Shown here piece after piece: positions 8,783-15,994 of a stretch of 49,278 nt of DNA (position 1 is its first letter; every line of letters begins with the position of its first letter). Source of the stretch: Alphaproteobacteria bacterium (lineage in GTDB: Bacteria; Pseudomonadota; Alphaproteobacteria; UBA9655); the NCBI GenBank assembly GCA_013287665.1, contig JABDDK010000010.1, forward strand, positions 1 through 49,278, read 5' to 3'. A model generated the notes under the pieces. That model saw only the letters and a program-made list of their open reading frames with translations, ran no database searches and was not told the origin of the DNA. The position numbers and the translations under genes were made by a program.

Positions 8783-8863
8783 CGTCATTGCGAGCGAAGC
8801 GAAGCAATCCATCTTCACTTAAGAAAGATGGATTGCCACGGCCCTACGGGCCTCGCAATGACG
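8783..8863. repeat. Palindromic repeat (CGTCATTGCGAG type)
   Basis: CGTCATTGCGAG at the left end pairs with CTCGCAATGACG at the right end. The inner arms GCAATCCATCTT and AAGATGGATTGC also pair, and a small GGCC-GGGCC stem interrupts one arm. It lies between the convergent lolA and the acetyltransferase gene and may also act as a terminator. Confidence 0.8.
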
Positions 8864-8888
8864 AGTCTAGTGATTAAATTATATATAT

Positions 8889-9167
8889 CTACAGGACCTT
8901 TTTATATTCAGGATTATTATCAATAAAATCACTGACGTAAGGGCAGCTTGGAATCACTTTCAAGTTATTCTCAATGGCATATTCAAGAGCAAATTTAGTT
9001 ATAGCATACATAATCTGACGGCCCCGTAATTCAGGCGGCGTGTAGGTATGTTGAAAGTCCAAGGTTTTCCCATCGGGCAACGTTTCATAGTCTAAATGGC
9101 ACGTTTTCCCTTCGACAATAGCATAAAATCGTTCCTTCTCAGGATTGTGTTCTATTTTGAGATTCAT
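8889..9167 (-). CDS. Small GNAT-like acetyltransferase (NATD1/YjdJ family)
   Basis: 92 residues, the usual size of the minimal GNAT proteins of the YjdJ/NATD1 group (COG2388-like). Seen in the sequence: an N-terminal ERFYAIVEGKTCHLDYE, the FQHTYTPPELRGRQIMYAITKFALEYA stretch that corresponds to the acetyl-CoA-binding motif A, and a C-terminal KVIPSCPYVSDFIDNNPEY. Substrate is unknown. It is a single minus-strand gene between two repeat blocks. Confidence 0.85.
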   Translation of the reverse strand: MNLKIEHNPEKERFYAIVEGKTCHLDYETLPDGKTLDFQHTYTPPELRGRQIMYAITKFALEYAIENNLKVIPSCPYVSDFIDNNPEYKKVL

Positions 9168-9218
9168 AATAAGTCTCCCTATTTATTATTATATCATAAA
9201 GGAAGAGGTATGCTCTGT

Positions 9219-9626
9219 CACCTCTCCCCTTGTGGGAGAGGTCGCCTGAAAGGCCACTGCCATTAAGTTAAGGGAAAGCCCTCCCCGCTGGGGTCGTCCC
9301 GGGGATGAGAAATGCTAAGCGAAGCTTAGATTTCTCATAGTCCGGGATCCAGGGCAATAACGCATTGCGAAGCAATGTAATGATTCCTTCTTTCCTCCGG
9401 AAAGAGTATTGGTCCTGGATCCCGGACAACAAGAAGACTTGAGCTTTGCTCAAGATATTCTTGTTTCCGGGACGCCCCAGGTGGTGGGTTGTTTCCCTTA
9501 ACTTAATGGCAGTGGCCTGAAAGGCGGGTGAGGGGTACGTCAACACATAATGAAAAACGACAGAGTTGATTGTAAATCCCCCTCACCCGACTCTTCGAGT
9601 CGACCTCTCCCACAAGGGGAGAGGTG
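9219..9626. repeat. Hairpin repeat family C, copy 1 (interrupted by the MITE-like element)
   Basis: Outer arms CACCTCTCCCCTTGTGGGAG and its complement bound the block. The next inner motif, GGTGAGGGG/CCCCTCACC, is also inverted. The left arm carries the small stem CGCC-TGAAA-GGCG, into which the element at 9255-9514 has inserted. The right arm carries GACTC-TTC-GAGTC. Three more copies lie at 15814, 18136 and 24536. Confidence 0.85.
9255..9514 (-). mobile_element. MITE-like element, copy B (inverted relative to copy A)
   Basis: 260 bp bounded by a 23-base perfect terminal inverted repeat starting CACTGCCATTAAGTTAAG. It is flanked by the 11-base direct repeat GCCTGAAAGGC (9244-9254 and 9515-9525), the expected target duplication. 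The target is the tip stem of a family C repeat. The interior is nearly the same as copy A at 5145 when reverse-complemented. No transposase is present, so movement would need enzymes encoded elsewhere. Confidence 0.85.
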
Positions 9627-9632
9627 AAGAAT

Positions 9633-10478
9633 TTACAATATATGCTGTGGATCAAAGCGGATAGTTATTGTTTTCCATTGGTCATAACGATCAAGAGGGA
9701 GCTTCAACGGACTGCAGTTAGGATTGCTGACCGCACGACGTGCACTGTCCTTAGCTGCGGCGCTTGCACTGCTGCTTGCGCCCGTAACAACAGCTGATTG
9801 AACGGTTGCATCAGGGTTCATGACGACCTTAACATCAACGTACATATCTTTACCATCACGTGCCCCTGCAGGAACATTCCAACATGCCGCAAGCTGACGT
9901 CGAATCAGATCAAGCTCAGTCACTGACAACACATCACTTACGTTATTTGCCGCATGATCAGCCGTTGATGACTCATCTTGCTCCGGCTGTGTTTTGCCTT
10001 CCGAAGAGGATTCCACCTTATCAAGGTTATTTAAAAGAGCATTAAAGTCTTTCTTCTTCTTAGGTTTTTCCTTCTTCTTGTCCTTTTTCTTATCTTTTTT
10101 CGGTTTTGGCTTTTCCTTAGGCTTCTCTTCCTTAGGTTTTTCATCAACGATCGGCGCTAAAAGATCGTCCATCGTCATTTCAGGTTCTGGCTTTGGTTCA
10201 GGATCAGGCTTCTTTTCTGGTTCTGGTTCTGGTGTTTTTTCAGCAACGGGTGTGGGTTTAGGCGGTATGGGCTTTTCCTTAACCTCTTCCTTAGGTGTAT
10301 CCGCCTTTGGCTTAACCTTAAGAGCCGGGGCCTGGGTTAAGTCAGCAATGTTCATAATTTCAATGGGAATGACGGGCGGGGGTTCGAGGTCACGGCGAAA
10401 GAAATCAGGTACCCCGATGAACAACAACAGGATAATGATACCATGCAAAAAACCTGAGAGAATTGCGCCATCACGCAT
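9633..10478 (-). CDS. tolA: Tol-Pal system protein TolA
   Basis: 281 residues: an N-terminal membrane anchor (~8-25), a long Pro/Lys/Glu-rich periplasmic linker (~45-165) and a C-terminal globular domain starting near VTELDLIRRQLAACWNVP and ending ITIRFDPQHIL, the TolA domain III pattern seen in alphaproteobacteria. TolA bridges the TolQR motor to TolB/Pal and the outer membrane during constriction. It starts four bases after the tolR stop. tolB and pal, which often follow, are not found here. The next minus-strand gene beyond the repeat block is an unrelated acetyltransferase. Confidence 0.92.
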   Translation of the reverse strand: MRDGAILSGFLHGIIILLLFIGVPDFFRRDLEPPPVIPIEIMNIADLTQAPALKVKPKADTPKEEVKEKPIPPKPTPVAEKTPEPEPEKKPDPEPKPEPEMTMDDLLAPIVDEKPKEEKPKEKPKPKKDKKKDKKKEKPKKKKDFNALLNNLDKVESSSEGKTQPEQDESSTADHAANNVSDVLSVTELDLIRRQLAACWNVPAGARDGKDMYVDVKVVMNPDATVQSAVVTGASSSASAAAKDSARRAVSNPNCSPLKLPLDRYDQWKTITIRFDPQHIL

Positions 10479-10482
10479 GTAT

Positions 10483-10935
10483 TTACTTCTTCTTAACCGG
10501 GGTTGAAGGGAGTTCTGTCAAAAGTGCAACCTTTTTAAATCCTGCCGAACTGACGGCGCCCATGACTTCCATGATACGTCCATAAGCGATGCCCTTGTCA
10601 CCTTTGACATAAATGCGTGTATCTGGGTTTGTACCCGTTATTGCAACAAGTCTTGGGATGAGGACATCTAATTCCAGAGGCGTTTCTTGAAGATAGATGA
10701 CTCCCTTGGCGTCTAAAGAAATTGTCAGGGGTTCTTCTTTCTCATTCATCACAGAAGCTTTCGTTTTCGGAAGATCCACAGGAACGCCGACGGTGAGCAA
10801 TGGCGCTGTCACCATAAAGATCACAAGGAGAACGAGCATGACGTCAACCATAGGGGTGACGTTAATCTCTACCTTAAGATCCGCACGACGACGCGAGCCT
10901 TGCCTCCTTGGATTGTTAGAGAGTGCAAAAGCCAT
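10483..10935 (-). CDS. tolR: Tol-Pal system protein TolR
   Basis: 150 residues, ExbD/TolR family. The pattern EINVTPMVDVMLVLLVIFMV contains the membrane Asp that carries protons in TolR, followed by a periplasmic domain ending in a typical GRIMEVMGAVSSAGFKKVALLTE. I place the start at 10935 because it gives the usual MAFAL N-terminus two bases from the tolQ stop. A longer frame to 11025 only reads into tolQ. With TolQ it forms the proton-driven motor that energises TolA. Confidence 0.95.
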   Translation of the reverse strand: MAFALSNNPRRQGSRRRADLKVEINVTPMVDVMLVLLVIFMVTAPLLTVGVPVDLPKTKASVMNEKEEPLTISLDAKGVIYLQETPLELDVLIPRLVAITGTNPDTRIYVKGDKGIAYGRIMEVMGAVSSAGFKKVALLTELPSTPVKKK

Positions 10936-10936
10936 C

Positions 10937-11665
10937 TCAATGACCCTCATCCAGCTGACGAGAAATGATAGCTCCAAATTCATTAGAGAATGAATCAAGA
11001 CGATTTGCATAGCGATTGAGCTCAAGTGAAAGCTTATTGTACGCAGTTAAAGCCGGAATCGCAGCCAACAGACCAAGGGCTGTTGCAAATAAAGCTTCAG
11101 CCATACCAGGGGCAACAACGGCAAGGCTTGTGTTGTTTGAGCCAGCAATGGCTTGGAAGCTGTTCATAATTCCCCATACAGTCCCTAAAAGACCAACGAA
11201 GGGGGCAATCGAGCCGACCGACCCTAAAAAGAGCATATGGCGCTCGAGTTTATCCATTTCACGCCCAACGGTGACTTGCATGGCTCGATCCACACGTTCT
11301 GATATGGTTACAGCTGACTTGCCATTTGATCCTGAGCGCTTCCATTCCCGCATAGCTGCTGCAAAAACAGCACTCATTGGGTCACGGGGTTGGGTCCCAA
11401 TGCGGTCGAAGAGAGCATCCAAAGAGCCCCCGGACCAAAAAGCGTTTTCAAATTGGTGAGCCGCAGCAATGAGACTTTTGATACGGAAGGACTTGTTAAA
11501 AATAATCGTCCATGACCAAAAGGAAGCTGCGATAAGACCCAGCATGATGAGTTTGACCACAAGGTCGGCGGACATAAAAAGGCCCCACAAAGATAAATCG
11601 TGGGCTACCATTTCTGCGGCAACTGTTACGCCGCTAATATCAGGTAAAGGTGTTGTTTCGGGCAT
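10937..11665 (-). CDS. tolQ: Tol-Pal system protein TolQ
   Basis: 242 residues, MotA/TolQ/ExbB family, with the first membrane segment near residues 35-55 and the second and third in the conserved LFLGSVGSIAPFVGLLGTVWG and EALFATALGLLAAIPALTAYN region. It is the stator subunit of the Tol motor. It starts five bases after the ybgC stop, in the usual ybgC-tolQ-tolR-tolA order. GGAG lies upstream of its ATG. Confidence 0.96.
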   Translation of the reverse strand: MPETTPLPDISGVTVAAEMVAHDLSLWGLFMSADLVVKLIMLGLIAASFWSWTIIFNKSFRIKSLIAAAHQFENAFWSGGSLDALFDRIGTQPRDPMSAVFAAAMREWKRSGSNGKSAVTISERVDRAMQVTVGREMDKLERHMLFLGSVGSIAPFVGLLGTVWGIMNSFQAIAGSNNTSLAVVAPGMAEALFATALGLLAAIPALTAYNKLSLELNRYANRLDSFSNEFGAIISRQLDEGH

Positions 11666-11670
11666 TTTTA

Positions 11671-12066
11671 TTACTCCACATCTAAAAGGGTCTGACGAAA
11701 CGTTTCATTTAACTTCACAGGCTTTCCAACAGAGTTGATACAAGCCAGTACCACATCAAGGGTTGCAAGGACTTGACCCTCACGTACAATTTCCTGAACA
11801 ACCTCAAGCTTTGCAAAACCAGGTTTTTTAAAGCGCGTTCTCACTTCTAATACATCATCTAAGCGTGCAGGAGCAAGGCAATTCAACAGGCAAGACCTCA
11901 CAACAAAGTTAACACCTTGATCTTCCATCATTTTTGTATGACTAAAACCCATGTAACGGAGTAGTTCTGTACGTCCTCTTTCAGCAAATTTTAAATAATT
12001 TGCATAGTAAACGATGCCACCTGCGTCAGTATCTTCATAGTAAACACGATACGTTTGAGTGATCAT
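11671..12066 (-). CDS. ybgC: Acyl-CoA thioesterase YbgC (hot-dog fold)
   Basis: 131 residues. The 4HBT signature YEDTDAGGIVYYANYLKFAERGR with catalytic Asp in the DTDAGG motif marks a YbgC-type thioesterase. It acts on acyl-CoA or acyl-ACP at the inner membrane and is nearly always linked to the tol genes. ATG 12066 is preferred. It follows the ruvB stop by one base, and GAGGAA lies just upstream. A TTG at 12078 would overlap ruvB. Confidence 0.93.
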   Translation of the reverse strand: MITQTYRVYYEDTDAGGIVYYANYLKFAERGRTELLRYMGFSHTKMMEDQGVNFVVRSCLLNCLAPARLDDVLEVRTRFKKPGFAKLEVVQEIVREGQVLATLDVVLACINSVGKPVKLNETFRQTLLDVE

Positions 12067-12067
12067 C

Positions 12068-13087
12068 TTATTCCTCAAAAAGAGGCAAATGAGGAGCCTT
12101 AAGCCCTAACGCCTCATAGGCTCGTGGTGTCAGCATGCGTCCACGGGGTGTGCGTTGAATAAACCCCTGCTGGAGAAGATAGGGTTCAATGACATCCTCT
12201 AAGGTATCCTTTTGCTCTGCAAGGGCTGCTGCGAGCGTTTCAAGCCCCACAGGGCCACCGCTGAAATGCTCAATGATATGCTTGAGGTACCGATGGTCCA
12301 TAGAGTCCAGTCCATGGGTATCAACTTCCAGGTGGGTCAGGGCCCGATCAGCATGAGGTCCCGTAATCTGAGTGTCGCCTTCAACATGAACAAAATCGCG
12401 GATACGCCTTAAAAGCCGTAAGGCAATGCGTGGCGTGCCCCGCGAGCGTCTTGCAATCTCAAAGGCACCCTCTTCCGTGATGGGCATATTCAGAACGCGG
12501 GCTCCTCTTAAAAGCACATCTTTCAATTCATCGGGTGTGTAAAAGATAAGACGCACAGGGATCCCAAATCGATCCCTGAGGGGGGAGGAGATGAGCCCCG
12601 TCCGAGTTGTGGCGCCCACAAGGGTGAAGGGGGGAAGGTCAATTTGAACTGAGCGAGCCGCAGGACCCTCACCAATCATCAGATCGAGTTTATAATCTTC
12701 CATGGCCGGATATAGGATTTCCTCAACAGCTGGATTAAGTCTATGAATTTCATCAATAAAAAGAACGTCATAGGGTTGGAGATTTGTCAGAAGAGCCGCA
12801 AGATCCCCAGCGCGTGCTATGACAGGACCAGATGTGGAACGAAAGCCTACACCTAATTCGCGCGCCATAATTTGAGCAAGGGTTGTTTTACCCAGGCCCG
12901 GTGGCCCATAAAAAAGCACGTGATCCATGGCTTCCCGCCTCGTTTTGGCGGCTTCAATAAAGACCTTTAAGTTCTTTCGAGCTTGGGCTTGACCTACAAA
13001 CTCTTCGAGGTGCAAAGGTCTTAAGGAAAGCTCAGCACTCTCGGGTTGTTCTTCAAGATTTACAAGACGAGGGGACGCATTTGTCAT
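12068..13087 (-). CDS. ruvB: Holliday junction branch-migration ATPase RuvB
   Basis: 339 residues. Walker [10 protein letters not shown] at 61-69, Walker B FIDEIH near 110-115, sensor 1 GATTRTG and the C-terminal winged helix ([16 protein letters not shown]) are all present. RuvB hexamers drive branch migration with RuvA. The start overlaps the ruvA stop by four bases (ATGA), so the two are translationally coupled. Confidence 0.98.
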   Translation of the reverse strand: MTNASPRLVNLEEQPESAELSLRPLHLEEFVGQAQARKNLKVFIEAAKTRREAMDHVLFYGPPGLGKTTLAQIMARELGVGFRSTSGPVIARAGDLAALLTNLQPYDVLFIDEIHRLNPAVEEILYPAMEDYKLDLMIGEGPAARSVQIDLPPFTLVGATTRTGLISSPLRDRFGIPVRLIFYTPDELKDVLLRGARVLNMPITEEGAFEIARRSRGTPRIALRLLRRIRDFVHVEGDTQITGPHADRALTHLEVDTHGLDSMDHRYLKHIIEHFSGGPVGLETLAAALAEQKDTLEDVIEPYLLQQGFIQRTPRGRMLTPRAYEALGLKAPHLPLFEE

Positions 13088-13695
13088 GTTCCACTCCGTG
13101 CCAAGTGACTGAGACCCCCGCGGATAAGATCATTGAGAGGTGCTTCCTCTCCAAGTGTTTGTTGAGCCTTACTTACGGCGGTCACAGCTTCAATACGCCT
13201 ATAGCCGAGGTTCACAAGGGCTGAGACAGCCTCTTCCGTACTTGGCGAGAGTGAGGAAGGGTGCGTATATACATTACTTGCAAAACTAATCTCGGTCGGA
13301 ATTTTATCTTTAAGTTCTGTCAAAATACGACTTGCAAGCTTAGGTCCTACGCCATCGGCTCGCGTTAATGTGGCTTTATCCTGGGACGCGATCGCTCGAT
13401 AAATATCATTCGGTGCAAGGGCTGAGAGAAGGGAAAGGCCCATGCGCATGCCGACACCCTGAACGGTTGTCATTAATTTGAAACAGTCTTGTTCTTCGTG
13501 AGATCCAAAGCCATAGAGTTGCAAGCTCTCTGCGCGCATTACCGTTTCGATAAAGAGAACCGCCCGCTCTCCCTTCGCCCCGATGGAGGTTAAGGTTCGA
13601 CTGGAGCAGGAAACCAGATATCCGACGCCGTTAACATCGAGGATCAGGAAATTCTCCCCAATGGTATCAATAACGCCTGTTAGTTTTGCAATCAT
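13084..13695 (-). CDS. ruvA: Holliday junction DNA-binding protein RuvA
   Basis: 203 residues: an N-terminal OB-fold beginning [20 protein letters not shown], tandem helix-hairpin-helix motifs ([16 protein letters not shown] and [16 protein letters not shown]), and domain III ([14 protein letters not shown]) that contacts RuvB. The start at 13695 overlaps the ruvC stop (ATGA). A longer frame to 13743 only extends into ruvC. Confidence 0.97.
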   Translation of the reverse strand: MIAKLTGVIDTIGENFLILDVNGVGYLVSCSSRTLTSIGAKGERAVLFIETVMRAESLQLYGFGSHEEQDCFKLMTTVQGVGMRMGLSLLSALAPNDIYRAIASQDKATLTRADGVGPKLASRILTELKDKIPTEISFASNVYTHPSSLSPSTEEAVSALVNLGYRRIEAVTAVSKAQQTLGEEAPLNDLIRGGLSHLARSGT

Positions 13696-14204
13696 TGGGC
13701 CATCCTCACATGTTGTTGAAAGGTTCGATGGTGGGCATGACAAATCGCAACGGCAAGGGCATCGGCCGCATCATGTGTGACGCCACCGCTCTTGGGGAGA
13801 AGACGTCCAACCATCATTGCCACTTGGGATTTATCGGCATGCCCTACGCCAACCACACTCTTTTTGACCTTATTCGCCGAGTATTCCCCCACAATAAGAC
13901 CCGCATAGGCAGGGGCTAACAAGACAACACCTCGTGCCGTTCCGAGTTTAAGAGCAGATAATGGATTTTGATTCACAAACGTCTCCTCCACAGCGGCCTC
14001 CTGTGGGGAGTACTGCTGGATAATATCAACAAGCTGACTATAGAGACTAACAAGCCGGGTGGAAAGGTCTTCTCCATCCTTTGATTTGACGATCCCATGT
14101 TTCACGTGAAATAATTTTGATCCTTCAACGTCGATAATTCCCCATCCTGTGATGCGCAGACCTGGGTCCAGGCCAATGATGCGTGTTATTCTGGAATTAT
14201 CCAT
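13692..14204 (-). CDS. ruvC: Crossover junction endodeoxyribonuclease RuvC
   Basis: 170 residues. The RNase H-like fold shows IIGLDPGLRITGWG with the first acidic residue, EETFVNQNP with the second, and a C-terminal HDAADALAVAICHAH with the last two. RuvC resolves Holliday junctions processed by RuvAB. ATG 14204 shares a base with the yebC stop. A near-perfect parS palindrome lies inside the gene (14098-14113). Confidence 0.97.
   Translation of the reverse strand: MDNSRITRIIGLDPGLRITGWGIIDVEGSKLFHVKHGIVKSKDGEDLSTRLVSLYSQLVDIIQQYSPQEAAVEETFVNQNPLSALKLGTARGVVLLAPAYAGLIVGEYSANKVKKSVVGVGHADKSQVAMMVGRLLPKSGGVTHDAADALAVAICHAHHRTFQQHVRMAQ
14098..14113. promoter_or_regulatory. parS-like site, copy 2 (inside ruvC)
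   Basis: TGTTTCACGTGAAATA differs from the parS consensus at one position. It lies within ruvC coding sequence, as parS sites sometimes do. Confidence 0.65.
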
Positions 14205-14956
14205 CAATTCTTGCTTGCTATCTTTTCCATGACGTCATCAGACACTTCGAAATTCGCAAACACGGCCTGAACGTCGTCATTATCTTCGAGGACATCAATG
14301 AATTTGAAAAGGGATGTGGCCTTTTCTTCATCCAGCGCTGTTGTTGTTTGGGGTTTCCAAATCAATTCAGAACTTTCAGGATCCCCGAATTTTGCGATGA
14401 GCGCATCCCTAACGTTGATAAAATCTTCAAGAGTGGACTCGATCTCGTACCCCTTATCGGTGGTTTCAATGTTCTGGGCACCGGCTTCGAGCGCTGTTTC
14501 AAAGAGGTCATCGAAATTGAGAGTGCCTTGCACGTAGCGTGTGACACCGACACGATCAAACATAAAGCTCACGCTATTCGTTTCCCCCAAATTCCCACCA
14601 TATTTGGTAAAGGCTGCGCGAACTTCACCAGCGGTACGATTGCGATTATCCGTGAGAGCTTCAACGATGACAGCGACACCTGCAGGGCCATAACCTTCGT
14701 AGCGGACTTCTACGTAATCCGCCATATCTTCACCACCGGCTCCTCGTTTAATGGCGCGCTCCATCGTATCCTTCGGCATGTTTGCACTGCGGGACGCAAT
14801 AATGGCTTGGCGGAGGCGTGCATTGGATTCTGGGTCCGGACTCATGCGGGCAGCTGTCGTCAGCTCTCGGATGAGCTTCGTAAATACCTTCGCGCGTTTT
14901 GCGTCCTGCGCACCCTTACGGTACATAATATTCTTAAACTGTGAATGACCGGCCAT
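14204..14956 (-). CDS. yebC: YebC/PmpR family protein (translation factor or regulator)
   Basis: 250 residues, full length. The N-terminal [22 protein letters not shown] is the family signature, and [16 protein letters not shown] marks the central domain. YebC-type proteins have been described as transcription regulators and, more recently, as factors that help ribosomes at difficult sequences such as proline runs. The first gene of the yebC-ruvCAB-ybgC-tolQRA run on the minus strand. A parS palindrome lies 24 bases upstream of its start. Confidence 0.96.
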   Translation of the reverse strand: MAGHSQFKNIMYRKGAQDAKRAKVFTKLIRELTTAARMSPDPESNARLRQAIIASRSANMPKDTMERAIKRGAGGEDMADYVEVRYEGYGPAGVAVIVEALTDNRNRTAGEVRAAFTKYGGNLGETNSVSFMFDRVGVTRYVQGTLNFDDLFETALEAGAQNIETTDKGYEIESTLEDFINVRDALIAKFGDPESSELIWKPQTTTALDEEKATSLFKFIDVLEDNDDVQAVFANFEVSDDVMEKIASKN

Positions 14957-14979
14957 AGCGTCCTCTTCGAAAATTGAAA

Positions 14980-14995
14980 TGTTTCACGTGAAACA
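14980..14995. promoter_or_regulatory. parS site, copy 3 (upstream of yebC)
   Basis: TGTTTCACGTGAAACA, a perfect match to the consensus, identical to copy 1. It lies between yebC and the metallopeptidase gene in the promoter region of the ruv-tol operon. Confidence 0.85.
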
Positions 14996-15025
14996 ATTTA
15001 TGTTCGTTTTGGGAAGAAGTGCAAG

Positions 15026-15745
15026 TCAAATAGAGAGAAGTGAAGTCCCATTGGTTTTAAGCCACTTGCGGAGGACTTTGTGGCGTGGGCAATGGTCTTC
15101 AACGAGATTCCAGAAGTCCTTACTGTGATTCATATGAGTCAAATGAGCGGCTTCATGGACACAGACATAATGAGCGACTTCCGGGGGCGCGAGGATCAGA
15201 CGCCAGTTTAAAGAGATGGTTTTCCTTGCAGAACAACTCCCCCACCGAGATTTTGTGTCCCTGTACGATACCTTTTCGATCCTTTGCCCCATTCTTGATG
15301 CGATTTCTTCGATAAGAGGTGTAAAATAGTCAGCCGCTTTCTTTTTAAGAAAGTCATGCAGTCCCTTTTGTGTCAGGCGACTTGGTAATCTCATCGTTTG
15401 GGTTTCATTGCAAAGAGCCGGTTTCTTGCGCAAAGGATCGGTTACACAACGATAGGTTTTTCCATTCAACTTCACTTCCGTACCCGGAACGATTTTCAAA
15501 CGCGTTGACACTTGAGACACTTGCTTTTCGGCCCACGGAACGCAGCGTTTTAAAAAAAGTTGGATTTGGGATTTGCTCGTTCTTGGCGGAATCGTCAAAA
15601 CAAAAAAGAGTTCCTTTGTGGAGAATCGTAAAGAGAGTCTTTTTGCCCGTGGATTTGGTTTATACATCAAAGGATAGTCAATGTTCCCATAGGGAAAGAC
15701 TGTTTGTTCAATAAGTGGTTCTGCCTTTTTAAAGATCGAAAGCAT
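15026..15745 (-). CDS. YgjP-like (DUF45) zinc metallopeptidase
   Basis: 239 residues. The family is recognised by RDTKSRWGSCS followed by the zinc motif HEAAH (197-201) and a third ligand region HSKDFW (His207). Members of this YgjP/WLM-related group are cytosolic and mostly uncharacterised. No signal peptide is present. It is transcribed with, but apart from, yebC. The parS site lies in the 69-base gap between them. Confidence 0.88.
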   Translation of the reverse strand: MLSIFKKAEPLIEQTVFPYGNIDYPLMYKPNPRAKRLSLRFSTKELFFVLTIPPRTSKSQIQLFLKRCVPWAEKQVSQVSTRLKIVPGTEVKLNGKTYRCVTDPLRKKPALCNETQTMRLPSRLTQKGLHDFLKKKAADYFTPLIEEIASRMGQRIEKVSYRDTKSRWGSCSARKTISLNWRLILAPPEVAHYVCVHEAAHLTHMNHSKDFWNLVEDHCPRHKVLRKWLKTNGTSLLSI

Positions 15746-15813
15746 AATAACTCCAAGGGTTTTTTAACATATAGTAAGGTATATCACGAAGGTCAAGTGA
15801 GACGGGGCACCAT

Positions 15814-15987
15814 CACCTCTCCCCTTGTGGGAGAGGTCGACGCGCAGCGGCGGGTGAGGGGTCGGTCAACACAAATACAGCAGACATTATGGATATCTAT
15901 ATCCTTACTAATAAACAAAGAGTCTTACTGAAATGACGGCCCCTCACCCGCCTCTTCGAGTCGACCTCTCCCACAAGGGGAGAGGTG
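15814..15987. repeat. Hairpin repeat family C, copy 2
   Basis: Inverted arms CACCTCTCCCCTTGTGGGAG and its complement span 174 bases. The left arm tip reads CGACGCGCAGCGGCG and the right arm tip GACTC-TTC-GAGTC. The central ~70 bases match those of copy 4 (24536) in opposite orientation (for example AACAAAGAGTCTTACTGAAA here). Confidence 0.85.
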
Positions 15988-15994
15988 AACAGCC

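Noticed and set aside
10016-10330. Repetitive stretch considered as a tandem repeat or CRISPR-like array
   Set aside because: It is the Lys/Pro/Glu codon-biased linker of tolA. No regular repeat-spacer structure exists there or elsewhere in the window.
9994-10506. 170-codon plus-strand ORF rich in Gly/Ser/Phe
   Set aside because: It is the antisense of the Pro/Lys/Glu-rich linker of tolA; low-complexity coding sequence commonly gives such shadows.
14183-14944. 253-codon plus-strand ORF
   Set aside because: It is antisense to the well-conserved yebC, has no ribosome site and no recognisable domain.
4031-15000. Replication origin inside the window
   Set aside because: parS sites suggest proximity, but I see no DnaA-box cluster, dnaA, parAB or other origin-associated gene here.
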